DNA of 64,000 nt, taken from Wohlfahrtiimonas larvae. Lineage in GTDB: Bacteria > Pseudomonadota > Gammaproteobacteria > Cardiobacteriales > Wohlfahrtiimonadaceae. The stretch covers positions 248,001 through 312,000 of the forward strand of contig NZ_BAABKE010000004.1 in the NCBI RefSeq assembly GCF_039543665.1. The letters run 5' to 3'. Positions 1-8,429 of the stretch are shown here, in pieces. Each line of letters opens with the position of its first letter. The stretch's first letter is position 1. The position numbers and the translations under genes are program-made. Under the pieces are notes generated by a model. The model did no database searches and had not been told where the DNA came from. It worked only from the letters and a program-made list of their open reading frames with translations.

Positions 1-183
1 ACCATTTTTCTTATCATTCTCAATGTCTTGCATCGTTTCATGCATCAGCGTGTTAAGAAGTGTTGGCTTTGCGAACTTTCATGTCAATACATGGGCTGCT
101 TCGTGGATGATCTCTTGGGCAATCGCATTTCCATCTGTTTTAATCCTATTGCCATTGGTACGCAAATTTTCATTGATGTTCAT
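1..183 (-). pseudogene. Fragment with a zincin-like HEAAH motif, interrupted by TGA, cut by the window edge
   Basis: Reading the minus strand from an ATG at 183 gives 34 codons ending in EIIHEAAHVLT, then a TGA at 81-79. The same frame stays open beyond it to the window edge (a further 26 residues, KFAKPTLLNTLMHE onward). HEAAH fits the HExxH pattern of metallopeptidase zinc sites, but the motif is short and could be chance. No ribosome binding site is seen, and the frame is also open upstream of the ATG back to a TAA. I read this as a decayed or partial gene whose remainder lies left of the window. Identity is unknown. Confidence 0.25.
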
Positions 184-235
184 CAGAGTAAAAAATACTA
201 TAGCAAAATAAACATCATAAAAATTTTAACCATAC

Positions 236-269
236 AAAAAGAGACAGCAAATTGCTATCTCTTTTTTTC
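236..269 (-). terminator. Intrinsic terminator downstream of dsbC
   Basis: Inverted repeat with arms at 240-250 and 252-262 (AGAGACAGCAA / TTGCTATCTCT, one mismatch). On the minus strand it is followed by a run of T. It lies about 25 bp past the dsbC stop and would end the art-xerD-dsbC transcript. A T run on the other side means it could also act on the plus strand. Confidence 0.7.
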
Positions 270-291
270 TAACCTTTTAAAGTAACAGTCA

Positions 292-999
292 TTACTTGAT
301 ACTATTAATTAAATTAATTAATTCCTCTGCAGGCACATAACCACCAATCATTTGACCATTTTCTAAAATAATGTTTGGCGTACCTGTAATACCAAAAGAG
401 ATCCCCAATTGATATTGAGCTTCTACAGGGCTTTCACCTTCACATTTGACTTTAGCATCCACTTGACGTTTATGCATTGCTGCATCTACAGCCGCTTTAG
501 GATCTTTTGCGCACCAAACACTTTCCATGCGCTCTTTTGTCGCAATTGCAGGGAATGCCATATAACGTACTTCAACGCCTGCTTTGAGATATTTAGAAAT
601 GTCATCATGTAATTTTTTGCAATATGGGCAATTCACATCTGTAAATACAGTAATCGTATGTTTTTTTGCACCTTCTGGCGAGTAAATGATCATATCCTTA
701 GGGTTCATTTTCTCTAATGCCATTATACGAATTTTATTTTGGCGATTTTCTGTTAAGTTTACGCGCTCAACCAAATCTGTAATCTGACCTTCAAACAAAT
801 AGCGACCATCTTCAGATAAATACAAAGGTAAATTCACACCTTCAATATATAACTCATTGATACCTTTCACACCACTTGGTGATACTTTTTCTACCTTCAT
901 TCCACCTAGAATAGATTCAATGTGGGATAAATCTGTTTTTGCCATTGAGACACCAGTTGTTGCCATCATTAGTCCCAAAGCAATTGCAATTTTTTTCAT
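292..999 (-). CDS. dsbC: Thiol:disulfide interchange protein DsbC
   Basis: Periplasmic disulfide isomerase that reshuffles wrong disulfides and is kept reduced by DsbD. The protein begins MKKIAIALGLMMATTGVSMA, a Sec signal peptide. It has the N-terminal dimerisation region and then a thioredoxin fold with the active site CPYC (in VNCPYCKKLHDD) and the cis-proline segment GTPNIIL near the C-terminus. I chose the ATG at 999 because AGAGG precedes it at good spacing and it puts the signal peptide at the N-terminus; an ATG at 1020 overlaps the xerD stop but would add seven residues before the signal. E. coli DsbC has CGYC, so the second active-site residue differs. Last gene of the art-xerD-dsbC run. 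Confidence 0.93.
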   Translation of the reverse strand: MKKIAIALGLMMATTGVSMAKTDLSHIESILGGMKVEKVSPSGVKGINELYIEGVNLPLYLSEDGRYLFEGQITDLVERVNLTENRQNKIRIMALEKMNPKDMIIYSPEGAKKHTITVFTDVNCPYCKKLHDDISKYLKAGVEVRYMAFPAIATKERMESVWCAKDPKAAVDAAMHKRQVDAKVKCEGESPVEAQYQLGISFGITGTPNIILENGQMIGGYVPAEELINLINSIK

Positions 1000-1016
1000 A
1001 CTTACCTCTTTCTCAA

Positions 1017-1898
1017 TCATCCTCGTGGATGATGCTCTTGGTGGATTAATTTCAAGCGTTCTTTTGCAATATGAGTATAAATTTGCGTAGTCGATAAACT
1101 TGAATGTCCTAATAATAATTGAACAACACGTAAATCAGCCCCATGATTTACTAAATGTGTTGCAAAAGCATGTCGCAATGTATGCGGGGATATTGTAGAC
1201 GAAATGCCGATTCTTTGGGCTGTTTTTTTAATCACATACCAAAATGCTTGGCGTGTCATCGCATCCCCACGATTGGATAAAAACAGCCATTCTGTACTAT
1301 TACCTTTTGATAATTCCCCACGCGCTTCATCTAAATATTTTTCGAGCCATTCAATACCTACTTCACCAATGGGTACTAAACGTTCTTTATTCCCTTTACC
1401 TACTAATCGCACAACACCAGCTTGTAGATTAATTTGTGACATAGTTAAAGAGATTAATTCAGTCACACGCAAACCACATGAATATAACAGCTCCATCATA
1501 GCTCGATCACGCAATCCCAGTGGTGTTGCCACATCATGACCATTCAATAATGCTTCCACATCATCCTCACTCAATGATTCAGGCAACGTTGCGGTGAATT
1601 TTGGCACAATCAATTTACGTGCAGGATTATCTTCACGGATTTGTGACACAATCAAAAAATCATAAAAATGTTTAAAGGTAGAAACAAAGCGCGCAATGCT
1701 TCTTGGGCTGATTTTTTCAGCCAACTTCTTTTGGATATATTCTTGTAATATTTCTGTATCAGCTTGCTCTAGCTGAGTATCTTGCTCAGCTAGATATGAT
1801 TCTAATTTTTGTAGATCTGATAAATAAGACTGCAACGTAAGCGGTTGCAATCCTTCTTGATAATATAGTGCTTCTTCAAATTGGCTCAGTAAACTCAT
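1017..1898 (-). CDS. xerD: Tyrosine recombinase XerD
   Basis: Site-specific recombinase that acts with XerC at dif to resolve chromosome dimers during FtsK-dependent segregation. 293 residues, normal length. The N-terminal SAM-like core-binding domain is residues 1-90. The catalytic domain shows the first Arg in SCGLRVTELISL, the Lys-containing hairpin VGKGNKERLVP, the HxxR box in SPHTLRHAFATHL, and LLGHSSLSTTQIYTHI with the nucleophilic Tyr. It starts inside the artM stop (4-bp overlap) and is followed by dsbC; the xerD-dsbC pair is also found in E. coli. Being placed behind an amino acid transporter operon is less usual. XerC is the alternative name, but the dsbC linkage and C-terminal sequence favour XerD. 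Confidence 0.93.
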   Translation of the reverse strand: MSLLSQFEEALYYQEGLQPLTLQSYLSDLQKLESYLAEQDTQLEQADTEILQEYIQKKLAEKISPRSIARFVSTFKHFYDFLIVSQIREDNPARKLIVPKFTATLPESLSEDDVEALLNGHDVATPLGLRDRAMMELLYSCGLRVTELISLTMSQINLQAGVVRLVGKGNKERLVPIGEVGIEWLEKYLDEARGELSKGNSTEWLFLSNRGDAMTRQAFWYVIKKTAQRIGISSTISPHTLRHAFATHLVNHGADLRVVQLLLGHSSLSTTQIYTHIAKERLKLIHQEHHPRG

Positions 1899-2554
1899 AC
1901 TGCTTCAAAAGCCATGAGCTTACGCTCAACTAACTTAGAACCGAGAATCAAAATGCCATTGATCACTAAATAAACAGCACCTGCAACCGCATAATATGTT
2001 AAATAATCGTATGTTCGACCTGTTATCTCCATCGTTCTACCCATAATATCCATAATAGTAATTGTGGAAACTAAAGCTGAACCTTTTGATAATAGAACCA
2101 CTTCATTAGAATAACTTGGCAACGCTCTACGAAGCGCTAAGGAAAACATCATTTTTACGACTTGAAAACGCTTTAAACCCAATGCGGCAGATGCTTGCCA
2201 TAAACCTGGCGCAATGTTCATAATCGCACCATGGAATAATTGAACGGTATAAGCTGCCGAATTCAATGCCAATGCAAATACAGCACAAAACCAAGCATGA
2301 TCAAACAAAGTGCCACGTAAGAATTCAAATTGCTTAGGTGCATAATAAACCAAGAAAATCTGAATGAATAATGGCGTACCTGTTAAGAAAATAACTAATG
2401 CTTTGATTAGATAAGCTAAAGGATTTTTCTTCTCTTTATAAATTAATCCTAAAACCAATACCAAAGCCAAAATAAAACCGATGATTAATGATGCGAATGT
2501 TACGCCTAAACTGACTGGGATTCCGCCCATGATGAATAAAACATCTTCTTTCAT
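1895..2554 (-). CDS. artM: Arginine ABC transporter permease ArtM
   Basis: Inner-membrane subunit of a polar amino acid importer of the HisM/ArtM family. 219 residues with about five membrane helices and the conserved EAA loop in IAPGLWQASAALGLKRFQ, which contacts the ATPase. It follows artQ by 9 bp and overlaps xerD by 4 bp. Together with ArtQ it should form the membrane channel energised by ArtP. Arginine as substrate is inferred from gene order and overall similarity to artPIQM; other basic amino acids are possible. Confidence 0.88.
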   Translation of the reverse strand: MKEDVLFIMGGIPVSLGVTFASLIIGFILALVLVLGLIYKEKKNPLAYLIKALVIFLTGTPLFIQIFLVYYAPKQFEFLRGTLFDHAWFCAVFALALNSAAYTVQLFHGAIMNIAPGLWQASAALGLKRFQVVKMMFSLALRRALPSYSNEVVLLSKGSALVSTITIMDIMGRTMEITGRTYDYLTYYAVAGAVYLVINGILILGSKLVERKLMAFEAV

Positions 2555-2563
2555 GTTATCCCC

Positions 2564-3247
2564 TTATGCTCTTTCGTGACGCGTTAAAAAGAGCTGGAAC
2601 CCTTTTTGAATCTGTTGACTTAATAAACTGATGGACAAATAGATTAATGAAGCAATGATCAGCCAAGTAAAGAAATCACCTGTTGCATTGGCTGCTGTTT
2701 GCCCTGCTGACATTAAATCAGAAACACCAATTGTATAAACTAAAGCAGTATCTTTCAATAATACTAACCATTGATTACCTAAGCCAGGCAAAGCATGACG
2801 CCACATTTGTGGCATGATGATGGAGAAAAATGCGTTCACTTTAGAAACACCCAAAGCATCACAAGACTCCCATTGTGATCTTGGTACTGCTTGTAATGCA
2901 CCACGCAATGTTTGCGATGCATACGATGCAAAAATTAAAGACAATGCGCCAGCCCCCAAAGCAAATACTGAAATTTCAGGCACATCATCCATGAGTAGCA
3001 TTAAGCCATAAGGCACACCAAATGCGACAAATACAATCACTAATAATTCAGGCAATGCTCGAATGATGTTCACAATAATCGAAACAGGATAACGAATAAA
3101 CTTCCATCGGCTCAGCTCTAATAAAGCTAAAACTATGGCTAAAACTAAACCAATCCCTAAGGATAATAATGAAAGCTCTAAGGTAGTCACTGCACCTTTT
3201 AATAAGCTTGTAAAAAAACCACTTTGTGAAAACAACGAATCGAGCAT
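2564..3247 (-). CDS. artQ: Arginine ABC transporter permease ArtQ
   Basis: Second permease subunit of the same importer, 227 residues. The N-terminus (FTSLLKGAVTTLELSLLSLG) is typical of the HisQ/ArtQ group. The EAA loop lies at LQAVPRSQWESCDALGVSKV, roughly residues 125-145. About five transmembrane segments can be seen. It sits 29 bp after the binding-protein gene and 9 bp before artM, so is co-transcribed with both. Confidence 0.88.
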   Translation of the reverse strand: MLDSLFSQSGFFTSLLKGAVTTLELSLLSLGIGLVLAIVLALLELSRWKFIRYPVSIIVNIIRALPELLVIVFVAFGVPYGLMLLMDDVPEISVFALGAGALSLIFASYASQTLRGALQAVPRSQWESCDALGVSKVNAFFSIIMPQMWRHALPGLGNQWLVLLKDTALVYTIGVSDLMSAGQTAANATGDFFTWLIIASLIYLSISLLSQQIQKGFQLFLTRHERA

Positions 3248-3276
3248 GAATGCGCCTAACTATTAATTAAAAAAAA

Positions 3277-4014
3277 CTACTTGAACCATTTTTCATAAAT
3301 TGTTTGATAACGGCCATCTTCTTTGATTTTTTTCAATGCACCATTAATTTCTGCTAACAATTCTGTATTTTTTGGTAATACAGCAATTGCTAAGCCATTA
3401 CCAAAATATTCAGGATCATTCACTTGTTCGCCAACAACTTCTAACTTGTTATTACGCTTAATAAACTCAGCTACAACCACTTCATCACCAAATACAACAT
3501 TCACACGACCAATTTCTAAGTCACTCATTGCATTAGGATATTGAGGATAATTTTTAATATTAGCTTCTTTAAAGTTTTCCTTAATATACTGTTGATGAGT
3601 TGTGCCATTCAAAACACCAATCTCTTTAGTTTTGAAATCATCTACTGATTTAAATTGACCCGCCATTGCAACGAATACAGATGGATTCAAATAGTAAGGT
3701 TCAGAGAAAGTTACGTGCTTTTGGCGCTCTTCAGTGATATCCATTGAAGAAATGATTGCATCAAAACGCTTTAAACGTAAGTTTGGAATCAATGAATCAA
3801 AGCTTTGTGCCACATATACACATTTTTTTTGTAATTCAGCACAAATTGCGTTTGCAATATCGATATCAAACCCTGTTACTTCACCTGCTTCTGTTTTAAA
3901 TTCAAATGGAGGATATTCAGGATTTGTACCAAAACGAATGGTATCTTCTTTTGCAAATGCCATACCGCCAACGCATAAACTTGCGAGCGTTAGAAAAACT
4001 TTCAACTTTTTCAT
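3277..4014 (-). CDS. artJ: Arginine-binding periplasmic protein (ArtJ/ArtI type)
   Basis: Periplasmic receptor of the Art importer, type 2 solute-binding fold. 245 residues with a signal peptide (MKKLKVFLTLASLCVGGMAFA). Family marks are RFGTNPEYPPFEF at the start of the mature protein, GFDIDIANAICAEL, and the hinge region with FDAIISSMDITEERQK, which includes the conserved Arg that binds the ligand carboxylate. GAAGGAAAGAG precedes the start. It lies between artP and artQ, as in E. coli artPIQM. ArtI and ArtJ cannot be told apart from sequence alone. Confidence 0.88.
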   Translation of the reverse strand: MKKLKVFLTLASLCVGGMAFAKEDTIRFGTNPEYPPFEFKTEAGEVTGFDIDIANAICAELQKKCVYVAQSFDSLIPNLRLKRFDAIISSMDITEERQKHVTFSEPYYLNPSVFVAMAGQFKSVDDFKTKEIGVLNGTTHQQYIKENFKEANIKNYPQYPNAMSDLEIGRVNVVFGDEVVVAEFIKRNNKLEVVGEQVNDPEYFGNGLAIAVLPKNTELLAEINGALKKIKEDGRYQTIYEKWFK

Positions 4015-4035
4015 ATCTCTTTCCTTCAGTATTTT

Positions 4036-4761
4036 TTAATGGGATAAATAATCTTTAAACTCTTGTGTTACAGGATTGTCAAAATGATCACGGCTCCCGA
4101 CTTCAACCGTTTGACCATTTTCTAAATATACAATATCAGTTGCTATTTTTTTAGCAAAATCAACATCATGAGTTACCACAACTTGTGTAATACCTGTCGT
4201 TGATAATTCGTTAATGATTTCTGCAACTTGCGAAGTAATTTCTGGATCTAAAGCAGCTGTTGGTTCATCAAACAATAAAACTTCCGGTGACATCATCAAG
4301 GCACGTGCAATTGCAACACGTTGCTGTTGACCTCCGGACAATTTTAATGGAAAACGATTACCCAAACCTGATAACTTCAAACGATCTAACATTTTGTCAG
4401 CTTGTGCAATTGCTTCTGCTTTTGCCATTTTATTCAGTTGTGTGGGTGCATAGATCAAATTTTCCATCACAGTTTTGTGTGGCCAAAGATGATATTGCTG
4501 GAATACCATACCAACTTTTTGACGCAATGCACGAATATCATCATCTGCAATTTTCTTTGTAAAATCAAAATCAAAACCTGCGATAGATAATCCACCCACT
4601 TTAGGTTTTTCCAATAAATTCATAATGCGCACTAAAGAGCTTTTACCCGCACCACTTGGCCCAAGAAGCACTAATACACTGCCCTTCTTCGCCATTAAAT
4701 TAATATTTTTTAATACAATATGATTGCCATAACCATATTCGATATTCTTTAATTCAATCAT
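4036..4761 (-). CDS. artP: Arginine ABC transporter ATP-binding protein ArtP
   Basis: Cytoplasmic ATPase that drives the Art importer. 241 residues. Walker A is GPSGAGKSS at about residues 34-42, the Q-loop is in VFQQYHLWPHKTV, the ABC signature is LSGGQQQRVAIARAL, Walker B is VLLFDEPTAALDPE, and the H-loop is VVTHDVDFA. First gene of the minus-strand run artP-artJ-artQ-artM-xerD-dsbC. The upstream region is shared with the divergent ATPase gene starting at 4908. I could not find a convincing ArgR box there. Confidence 0.93.
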   Translation of the reverse strand: MIELKNIEYGYGNHIVLKNINLMAKKGSVLVLLGPSGAGKSSLVRIMNLLEKPKVGGLSIAGFDFDFTKKIADDDIRALRQKVGMVFQQYHLWPHKTVMENLIYAPTQLNKMAKAEAIAQADKMLDRLKLSGLGNRFPLKLSGGQQQRVAIARALMMSPEVLLFDEPTAALDPEITSQVAEIINELSTTGITQVVVTHDVDFAKKIATDIVYLENGQTVEVGSRDHFDNPVTQEFKDYLSH

Positions 4762-4867
4762 CGCTCGCCTAAAGTGCCTATCATCAAAATGTCACAAATT
4801 TTGTAATTATAGCACCCTAATCCAATTCCTTAAATGTAATACATATATAAATTTATATCGAATTGGC

Positions 4868-4873
4868 TATAAT
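4868..4873 (+). promoter_or_regulatory. -10 element of the promoter for the 4908 gene
   Basis: A consensus TATAAT lies 35 bp before the ATG at 4908. It overlaps a possible TTG start at 4863, which would therefore lie upstream of the transcript and is unlikely to be used. No good -35 hexamer was seen at the expected distance. Confidence 0.5.
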
Positions 4874-4907
4874 GTTTTTCTTCTTATTTCTTACAGCTGA
4901 TAAAACC

Positions 4908-5753
4908 ATGCAATCGTACAATTTTTTAGAACAAAACAATCAACGCATCGCACTTATGGGAATGAGCGGTGTTGGTAAAACCACGTTATCCAATCTACTA
5001 CCTAGAAATGAATGGTTTCATTATTCAATTGATTACCGAATTGGCACGCGATACTTGCATGAAGAAATTACAGATTTAGTCAAAATTGAAGCCATGAAAA
5101 GTCCTGCTTTGGCTAAATTACTGCGAAACAATTCCATTTTTATTGCGCCGAATGTGACATTTGACAACTTAAGTGCGATTTCGATGTTCATTGGTATGGT
5201 GGGCGCATTAGATAAAGGCGGATTACCTTTAGATGAGTTCTTAGCACGCTTACAAGCGCATCGCACAGCAGAAATCAAATCAATGGAAGATACAAAAACA
5301 TTCATTAACCGAGCAACGAATGTTTATGGCTATCCTAATTTTATTTGTGATTTTAGTGGCAGTGTATGTGAATTGGATGCACCTGATGTTATTCAAAGTG
5401 TCGCTGATGAATGCTTATTGGTTTATTTAAAAGCAACTGATAGCATGATGTCCACATTAATTGAACGTGCACAAAAATATCCGAAGCCACTCTATTATCA
5501 AGCAGATTTCTTACACAATGCGATTAAAAACTATTGTGAAGAACAAAGTTTATCTTCTTGGGCTGAAATCAATCCTGATCATTTTGCTGTTTGGGTATTC
5601 CCACATTTAGTTGAGCATCGCATTGTTCGTTATGATGCTATTGCAGCGAAACATGGCATTACATTATCAGCAGAAGATACATTAAACATTACAAGTGCTG
5701 AAGAGTTTTTAAATCTTATTCATACAACATTGCAGAAGAAAGAAGGAAAATAA
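4908..5753 (+). CDS. P-loop ATPase of unknown role
   Basis: 281-residue protein with a Walker A motif GMSGVGKTT close to its N-terminus, followed by a segment rich in conserved-looking polar residues (DYRIGTRYLHEEI). No membrane segment or signal peptide. I do not recognise a specific function; proteins like this are annotated simply as ATPases. The start at 4908 is chosen because the TATAAT at 4868-4873 rules out the earlier TTG. Its stop overlaps the start of the Mth938-fold gene (TAATG), so the two are translationally coupled. Confidence 0.7.
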   Translation: MQSYNFLEQNNQRIALMGMSGVGKTTLSNLLPRNEWFHYSIDYRIGTRYLHEEITDLVKIEAMKSPALAKLLRNNSIFIAPNVTFDNLSAISMFIGMVGALDKGGLPLDEFLARLQAHRTAEIKSMEDTKTFINRATNVYGYPNFICDFSGSVCELDAPDVIQSVADECLLVYLKATDSMMSTLIERAQKYPKPLYYQADFLHNAIKNYCEEQSLSSWAEINPDHFAVWVFPHLVEHRIVRYDAIAAKHGITLSAEDTLNITSAEEFLNLIHTTLQKKEGK

Positions 5754-6169
5754 TGTCACAGAATGATGAATCACAACACATCGGCACATCAAACCTTCGT
5801 AAAGAAGATGATGGTTTTTTGACTGTTAAAAAATATGATATCAATGAATTTACACTCACTGATAACGAAACTTATGACGGTGCAATCGCCCTTTATAAAG
5901 GCAAAGTTTATACAGACATCATGCCTGCAAGCTTTGATGAAATCACGGAAACACATTTTCGCAAATGGCTATCATTAAAGCCTGAGATGATCTTAATCGG
6001 CACAGGCGCTTCTCACTTTTTCTTAAAGCCTGAGCAAGCTGCTTACTTTTATACCAAAGGCATTGGTATTGAAACTATGCGCACAGATTCAGCCTGTAGA
6101 ACCTATAGCGTGATTGCAGGCGAAATGCGTAATGGTTTAGCGATATTATTTCCTATCCAAGATAACTAA
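5753..6169 (+). CDS. Mth938-like (DUF498/NDUFAF3-type) domain protein
   Basis: 138 residues of the small Mth938 fold. The conserved core is visible as PEMILIGTGASHFFL and, after a helix, GIGIETMRTDSACRTYSVIAGE, where the fold's glycine-rich and mixed-charge stretches sit. Related eukaryotic proteins help assemble respiratory complex I; the bacterial role is not established. Its start overlaps the stop of the ATPase gene by one base, implying joint expression. Confidence 0.8.
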   Translation: MSQNDESQHIGTSNLRKEDDGFLTVKKYDINEFTLTDNETYDGAIALYKGKVYTDIMPASFDEITETHFRKWLSLKPEMILIGTGASHFFLKPEQAAYFYTKGIGIETMRTDSACRTYSVIAGEMRNGLAILFPIQDN

Positions 6170-6218
6170 TCTGTAATTTATTTTCGTTTCAACATATGGC
6201 CGTCAATTAGGAGTATTT

Positions 6219-6827
6219 ATGAATAAAGAACAAGTACTGAAATTTCTGTCTAATAAAAACTACGGGCAATATGCAAGTTGGGCATTATATGATGTTTCTG
6301 ATGAGCAAATTAACAATGGGAAAATTGAAAAGAAAGATGTTGGATTTGAGCCATTCAAAAATAACTTCAAAGAAAAAATTAATTTTAATGGCATTTTTCT
6401 TGCATTAAATTGTGCCGCTAGAGACATTCAAGTTGATGATTGGTCTATTTTCCATGATATTAGATCAATGTCTCAAGATTACAAGATTCCTTACATGATA
6501 AAAAATACTAAATATGAAGGTTCTTATATGACTGACTTATTCAAAGGCATTCATATGACTGAGAGTGATAAATTCAATGAAGCTATCAAAAAACCTGAAA
6601 ATCAAAGTATTTATGCTTCAAGCATAGCAAGCTTTCAAGAAGAGTATGACCTAATCAAACCTGAAGCAATCATTTGTTTTGGTGGAGATGTTGAGAAATA
6701 CTTAAAACGAATGATTAAAAAAGGGGAGCTTAAGGTAGATAAAGAAGTGAATATTATACGATTAACACATTATGCACACTATATGAGCATTGATGGCTTT
6801 AAAGAACAAAGAAATAAATTGCTTTAA
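6219..6827 (+). CDS. Uracil-DNA-glycosylase-superfamily-like protein, hypothetical
   Basis: 202 residues, cytoplasmic. The arrangement FLALNCAARD (about residue 60), then YEGSYMTDLFKGI (about residue 105), then PEAIICFGGDVEKYLKRM and a final LTHYAHYMS resembles the UDG-like fold, in which these correspond to the catalytic loop, the central strand and the His-containing minor-groove loop. This is a structural guess from motif order, not a firm family match. AGGAG precedes the ATG by 6 bp. It lies 49 bp after the Mth938 gene and ends before a strong terminator. Confidence 0.5.
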   Translation: MNKEQVLKFLSNKNYGQYASWALYDVSDEQINNGKIEKKDVGFEPFKNNFKEKINFNGIFLALNCAARDIQVDDWSIFHDIRSMSQDYKIPYMIKNTKYEGSYMTDLFKGIHMTESDKFNEAIKKPENQSIYASSIASFQEEYDLIKPEAIICFGGDVEKYLKRMIKKGELKVDKEVNIIRLTHYAHYMSIDGFKEQRNKLL

Positions 6828-6888
6828 TAATACCTAATTAATCTAGATAACCATGAAAGTCGGTAAGTCATACAGATTAAATATAAAA

Positions 6889-6910
6889 AATCTCGCCTTT
6901 TGGCGAGATT
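6889..6910. terminator. Bidirectional intrinsic terminator
   Basis: Perfect 9-bp stem AATCTCGCC / GGCGAGATT with a four-base loop, an A run before and T run after. It separates the plus-strand gene ending at 6827 from convergent corA and can serve both. Confidence 0.85.
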
Positions 6911-6929
6911 TTCACATACTATTTTATGT

Positions 6930-7976
6930 TTACAACCAACCCTTTTTCTTAAAGAGCAAATATGGTGCGATGCCCGACAAGAACATGCCTGCGATTGATA
7001 ACGGATATGAATAAGGGAAATTCAATTCTGGCATGACTTCGAAGTTCATACCATAAATACTTGCGATCAATGTTGGCGGCAAGAATACCACTGAAGCAAT
7101 GGAGAAAATCTTGATGATTCTGCTTTGTTCTAAAGAAATTTGACCCATTGCCGCTTCCAATAGGAAGTTAATCTTATCAAAGAGGAACGATGTGTGACCT
7201 GTCAAGGATTCTAAATCTCGAAGAATTTCACGCACATCTTCATTTTGTTCTTCATTCAACAAACGACCACGTACTAAAAAAGATAATGAACGACGTGTAT
7301 CCATCAAAGATAACCTCGCCTTACCATTAACATCCTCTTCCCTTGCAATACAAACTAAAATTTCGCCCATTTTGGCTTTAGATTCTTGTGCTGCTTCTTT
7401 TAGTTCTTTTTTCTGTTCTTTCTTCAGCTTTTTAACATCTGTGCCTGAGTCTTCACTACTTTGCTTAGTGTAATCTAATACATCACGACTCACATGTTCT
7501 AATCGAGAATAAATACCTTCCAAAACATCTGCCACATGCTCAACCGCTGTTTCATGCAAGCCCACTAAAATATCCATTGCATTAACAACATTATCCATGT
7601 CGTTCACATTCGGATGACGTGCACGCAAACGATATAACCTGAATGAACTTAAATCTTCATCACGAATGGTAAATAAACAACCTGCAAAAATTGAAAATGC
7701 CACCGTAACATTCGTTGAACTTTCTTCAAAGTCATTCAAAAAGAAACTATGAATATGAATACCATCATCATCTTCATAAAATCGTGCAGATGCTTCGATG
7801 TCTTTAATTTCAGCCTTTTCAGGCAATTCAAACTTGTAATGATTTTCTACTAACAAACGTTCTTCTTCTGTCGGATCAATTAAATCAATCCAGATCATCT
7901 CTTTAATGATGTCTTTTTGCTCTTCGATTTTAATTTGTTGTAAACGCCCATTTTGAAGGATAAATCCTGTGATCAC
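6930..7976 (-). CDS. corA: Magnesium/cobalt transporter CorA
   Basis: Pentameric inner-membrane Mg2+ channel. 348 residues: a large cytoplasmic alpha/beta domain (1-240) with a long helix, then two membrane helices at the C-terminus. The signature YGMN motif is at about residues 308-311, followed by the acidic MPEL periplasmic loop, and a Lys-rich tail (KKKGWL) closes the protein. A stretch rich in Lys/Glu (KKLKKEQKKELKEAA, about residues 175-195) lies in the stalk helix. Monocistronic. No Mg-responsive leader was recognised in the 200 bp upstream. Confidence 0.92.
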   Translation of the reverse strand: MITGFILQNGRLQQIKIEEQKDIIKEMIWIDLIDPTEEERLLVENHYKFELPEKAEIKDIEASARFYEDDDGIHIHSFFLNDFEESSTNVTVAFSIFAGCLFTIRDEDLSSFRLYRLRARHPNVNDMDNVVNAMDILVGLHETAVEHVADVLEGIYSRLEHVSRDVLDYTKQSSEDSGTDVKKLKKEQKKELKEAAQESKAKMGEILVCIAREEDVNGKARLSLMDTRRSLSFLVRGRLLNEEQNEDVREILRDLESLTGHTSFLFDKINFLLEAAMGQISLEQSRIIKIFSIASVVFLPPTLIASIYGMNFEVMPELNFPYSYPLSIAGMFLSGIAPYLLFKKKGWL

Positions 7977-8095
7977 GCTTTCTCCTATGTTGACGTTGCT
8001 GCCAAAAAATAAACTTAATTGCTAATTATAACCTGCAATTCATAAATAGTGTCATCAAAATTCGATGATATAACGATAAATCATACACATTTTTT

Positions 8096-8109
8096 TTGAC
8101 ATAAATCAT
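8096..8109 (+). promoter_or_regulatory. FNR-type site upstream of feoABC
   Basis: TTGAC-ATAA-ATCAT matches the FNR consensus TTGAT-N4-ATCAA at 8 of 10 positions. A -10-like ATTAAT lies about 30 bp downstream, the spacing expected for FNR activation. Ferrous iron uptake is commonly FNR-activated. A GATA...TATC repeat at about 8146-8160 may be part of a Fur site, but it does not fit the full consensus. Confidence 0.5.
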
Positions 8110-8187
8110 AAAGGCAAAGCCTGTATTCATCATCATTAATAGGGATAGTGTATGATTATCAACATATAACAATTAGGGTACTTACGA

Positions 8188-8427
8188 ATGACCTCTACGA
8201 CTTTGGATCAGCTTACTATCCATCAAACAGCACTCATTACAAAATTGAATACCACTAATGCAAATTATCGTAATAAACTTTTAGCCATGGGAATCACGCC
8301 CGGCTGTAAAGTCAGCATTGTGCGTACTGCACCATTGGGTGATCCCATTCAAATTACAATTCGTGGATTTCAATTATGTTTACGAAAAACTGAAGCTGCT
8401 AGTATTCAAGTGGAACTCGAGGATTAA
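8188..8427 (+). CDS. feoA: Ferrous iron transport protein FeoA
   Basis: 79-residue cytoplasmic SH3-like protein required for FeoB-dependent Fe2+ import. The family pattern is visible: KLLAMGITPGCKVSIVRTAPLGDPIQI and a final strand with LCLRKTEA. First gene of feoA-feoB-feoC; two bases separate it from feoB. Confidence 0.93.
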   Translation: MTSTTLDQLTIHQTALITKLNTTNANYRNKLLAMGITPGCKVSIVRTAPLGDPIQITIRGFQLCLRKTEAASIQVELED

Positions 8428-8429
8428 TT

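Noticed and set aside
79..81. TGA after HEAAHVLT as a selenocysteine codon
   Set aside because: No SECIS-like hairpin directly follows and the motif is not a known selenoprotein context; a decayed frame is simpler.
1017..1898. XerD as a mobile-element integrase
   Set aside because: Length, motifs and dsbC linkage are those of the housekeeping XerD.
4863..4907. TTG start for the ATPase gene giving a hydrophobic N-terminus
   Set aside because: The consensus -10 TATAAT at 4868-4873 lies over it, so these codons are probably not transcribed.
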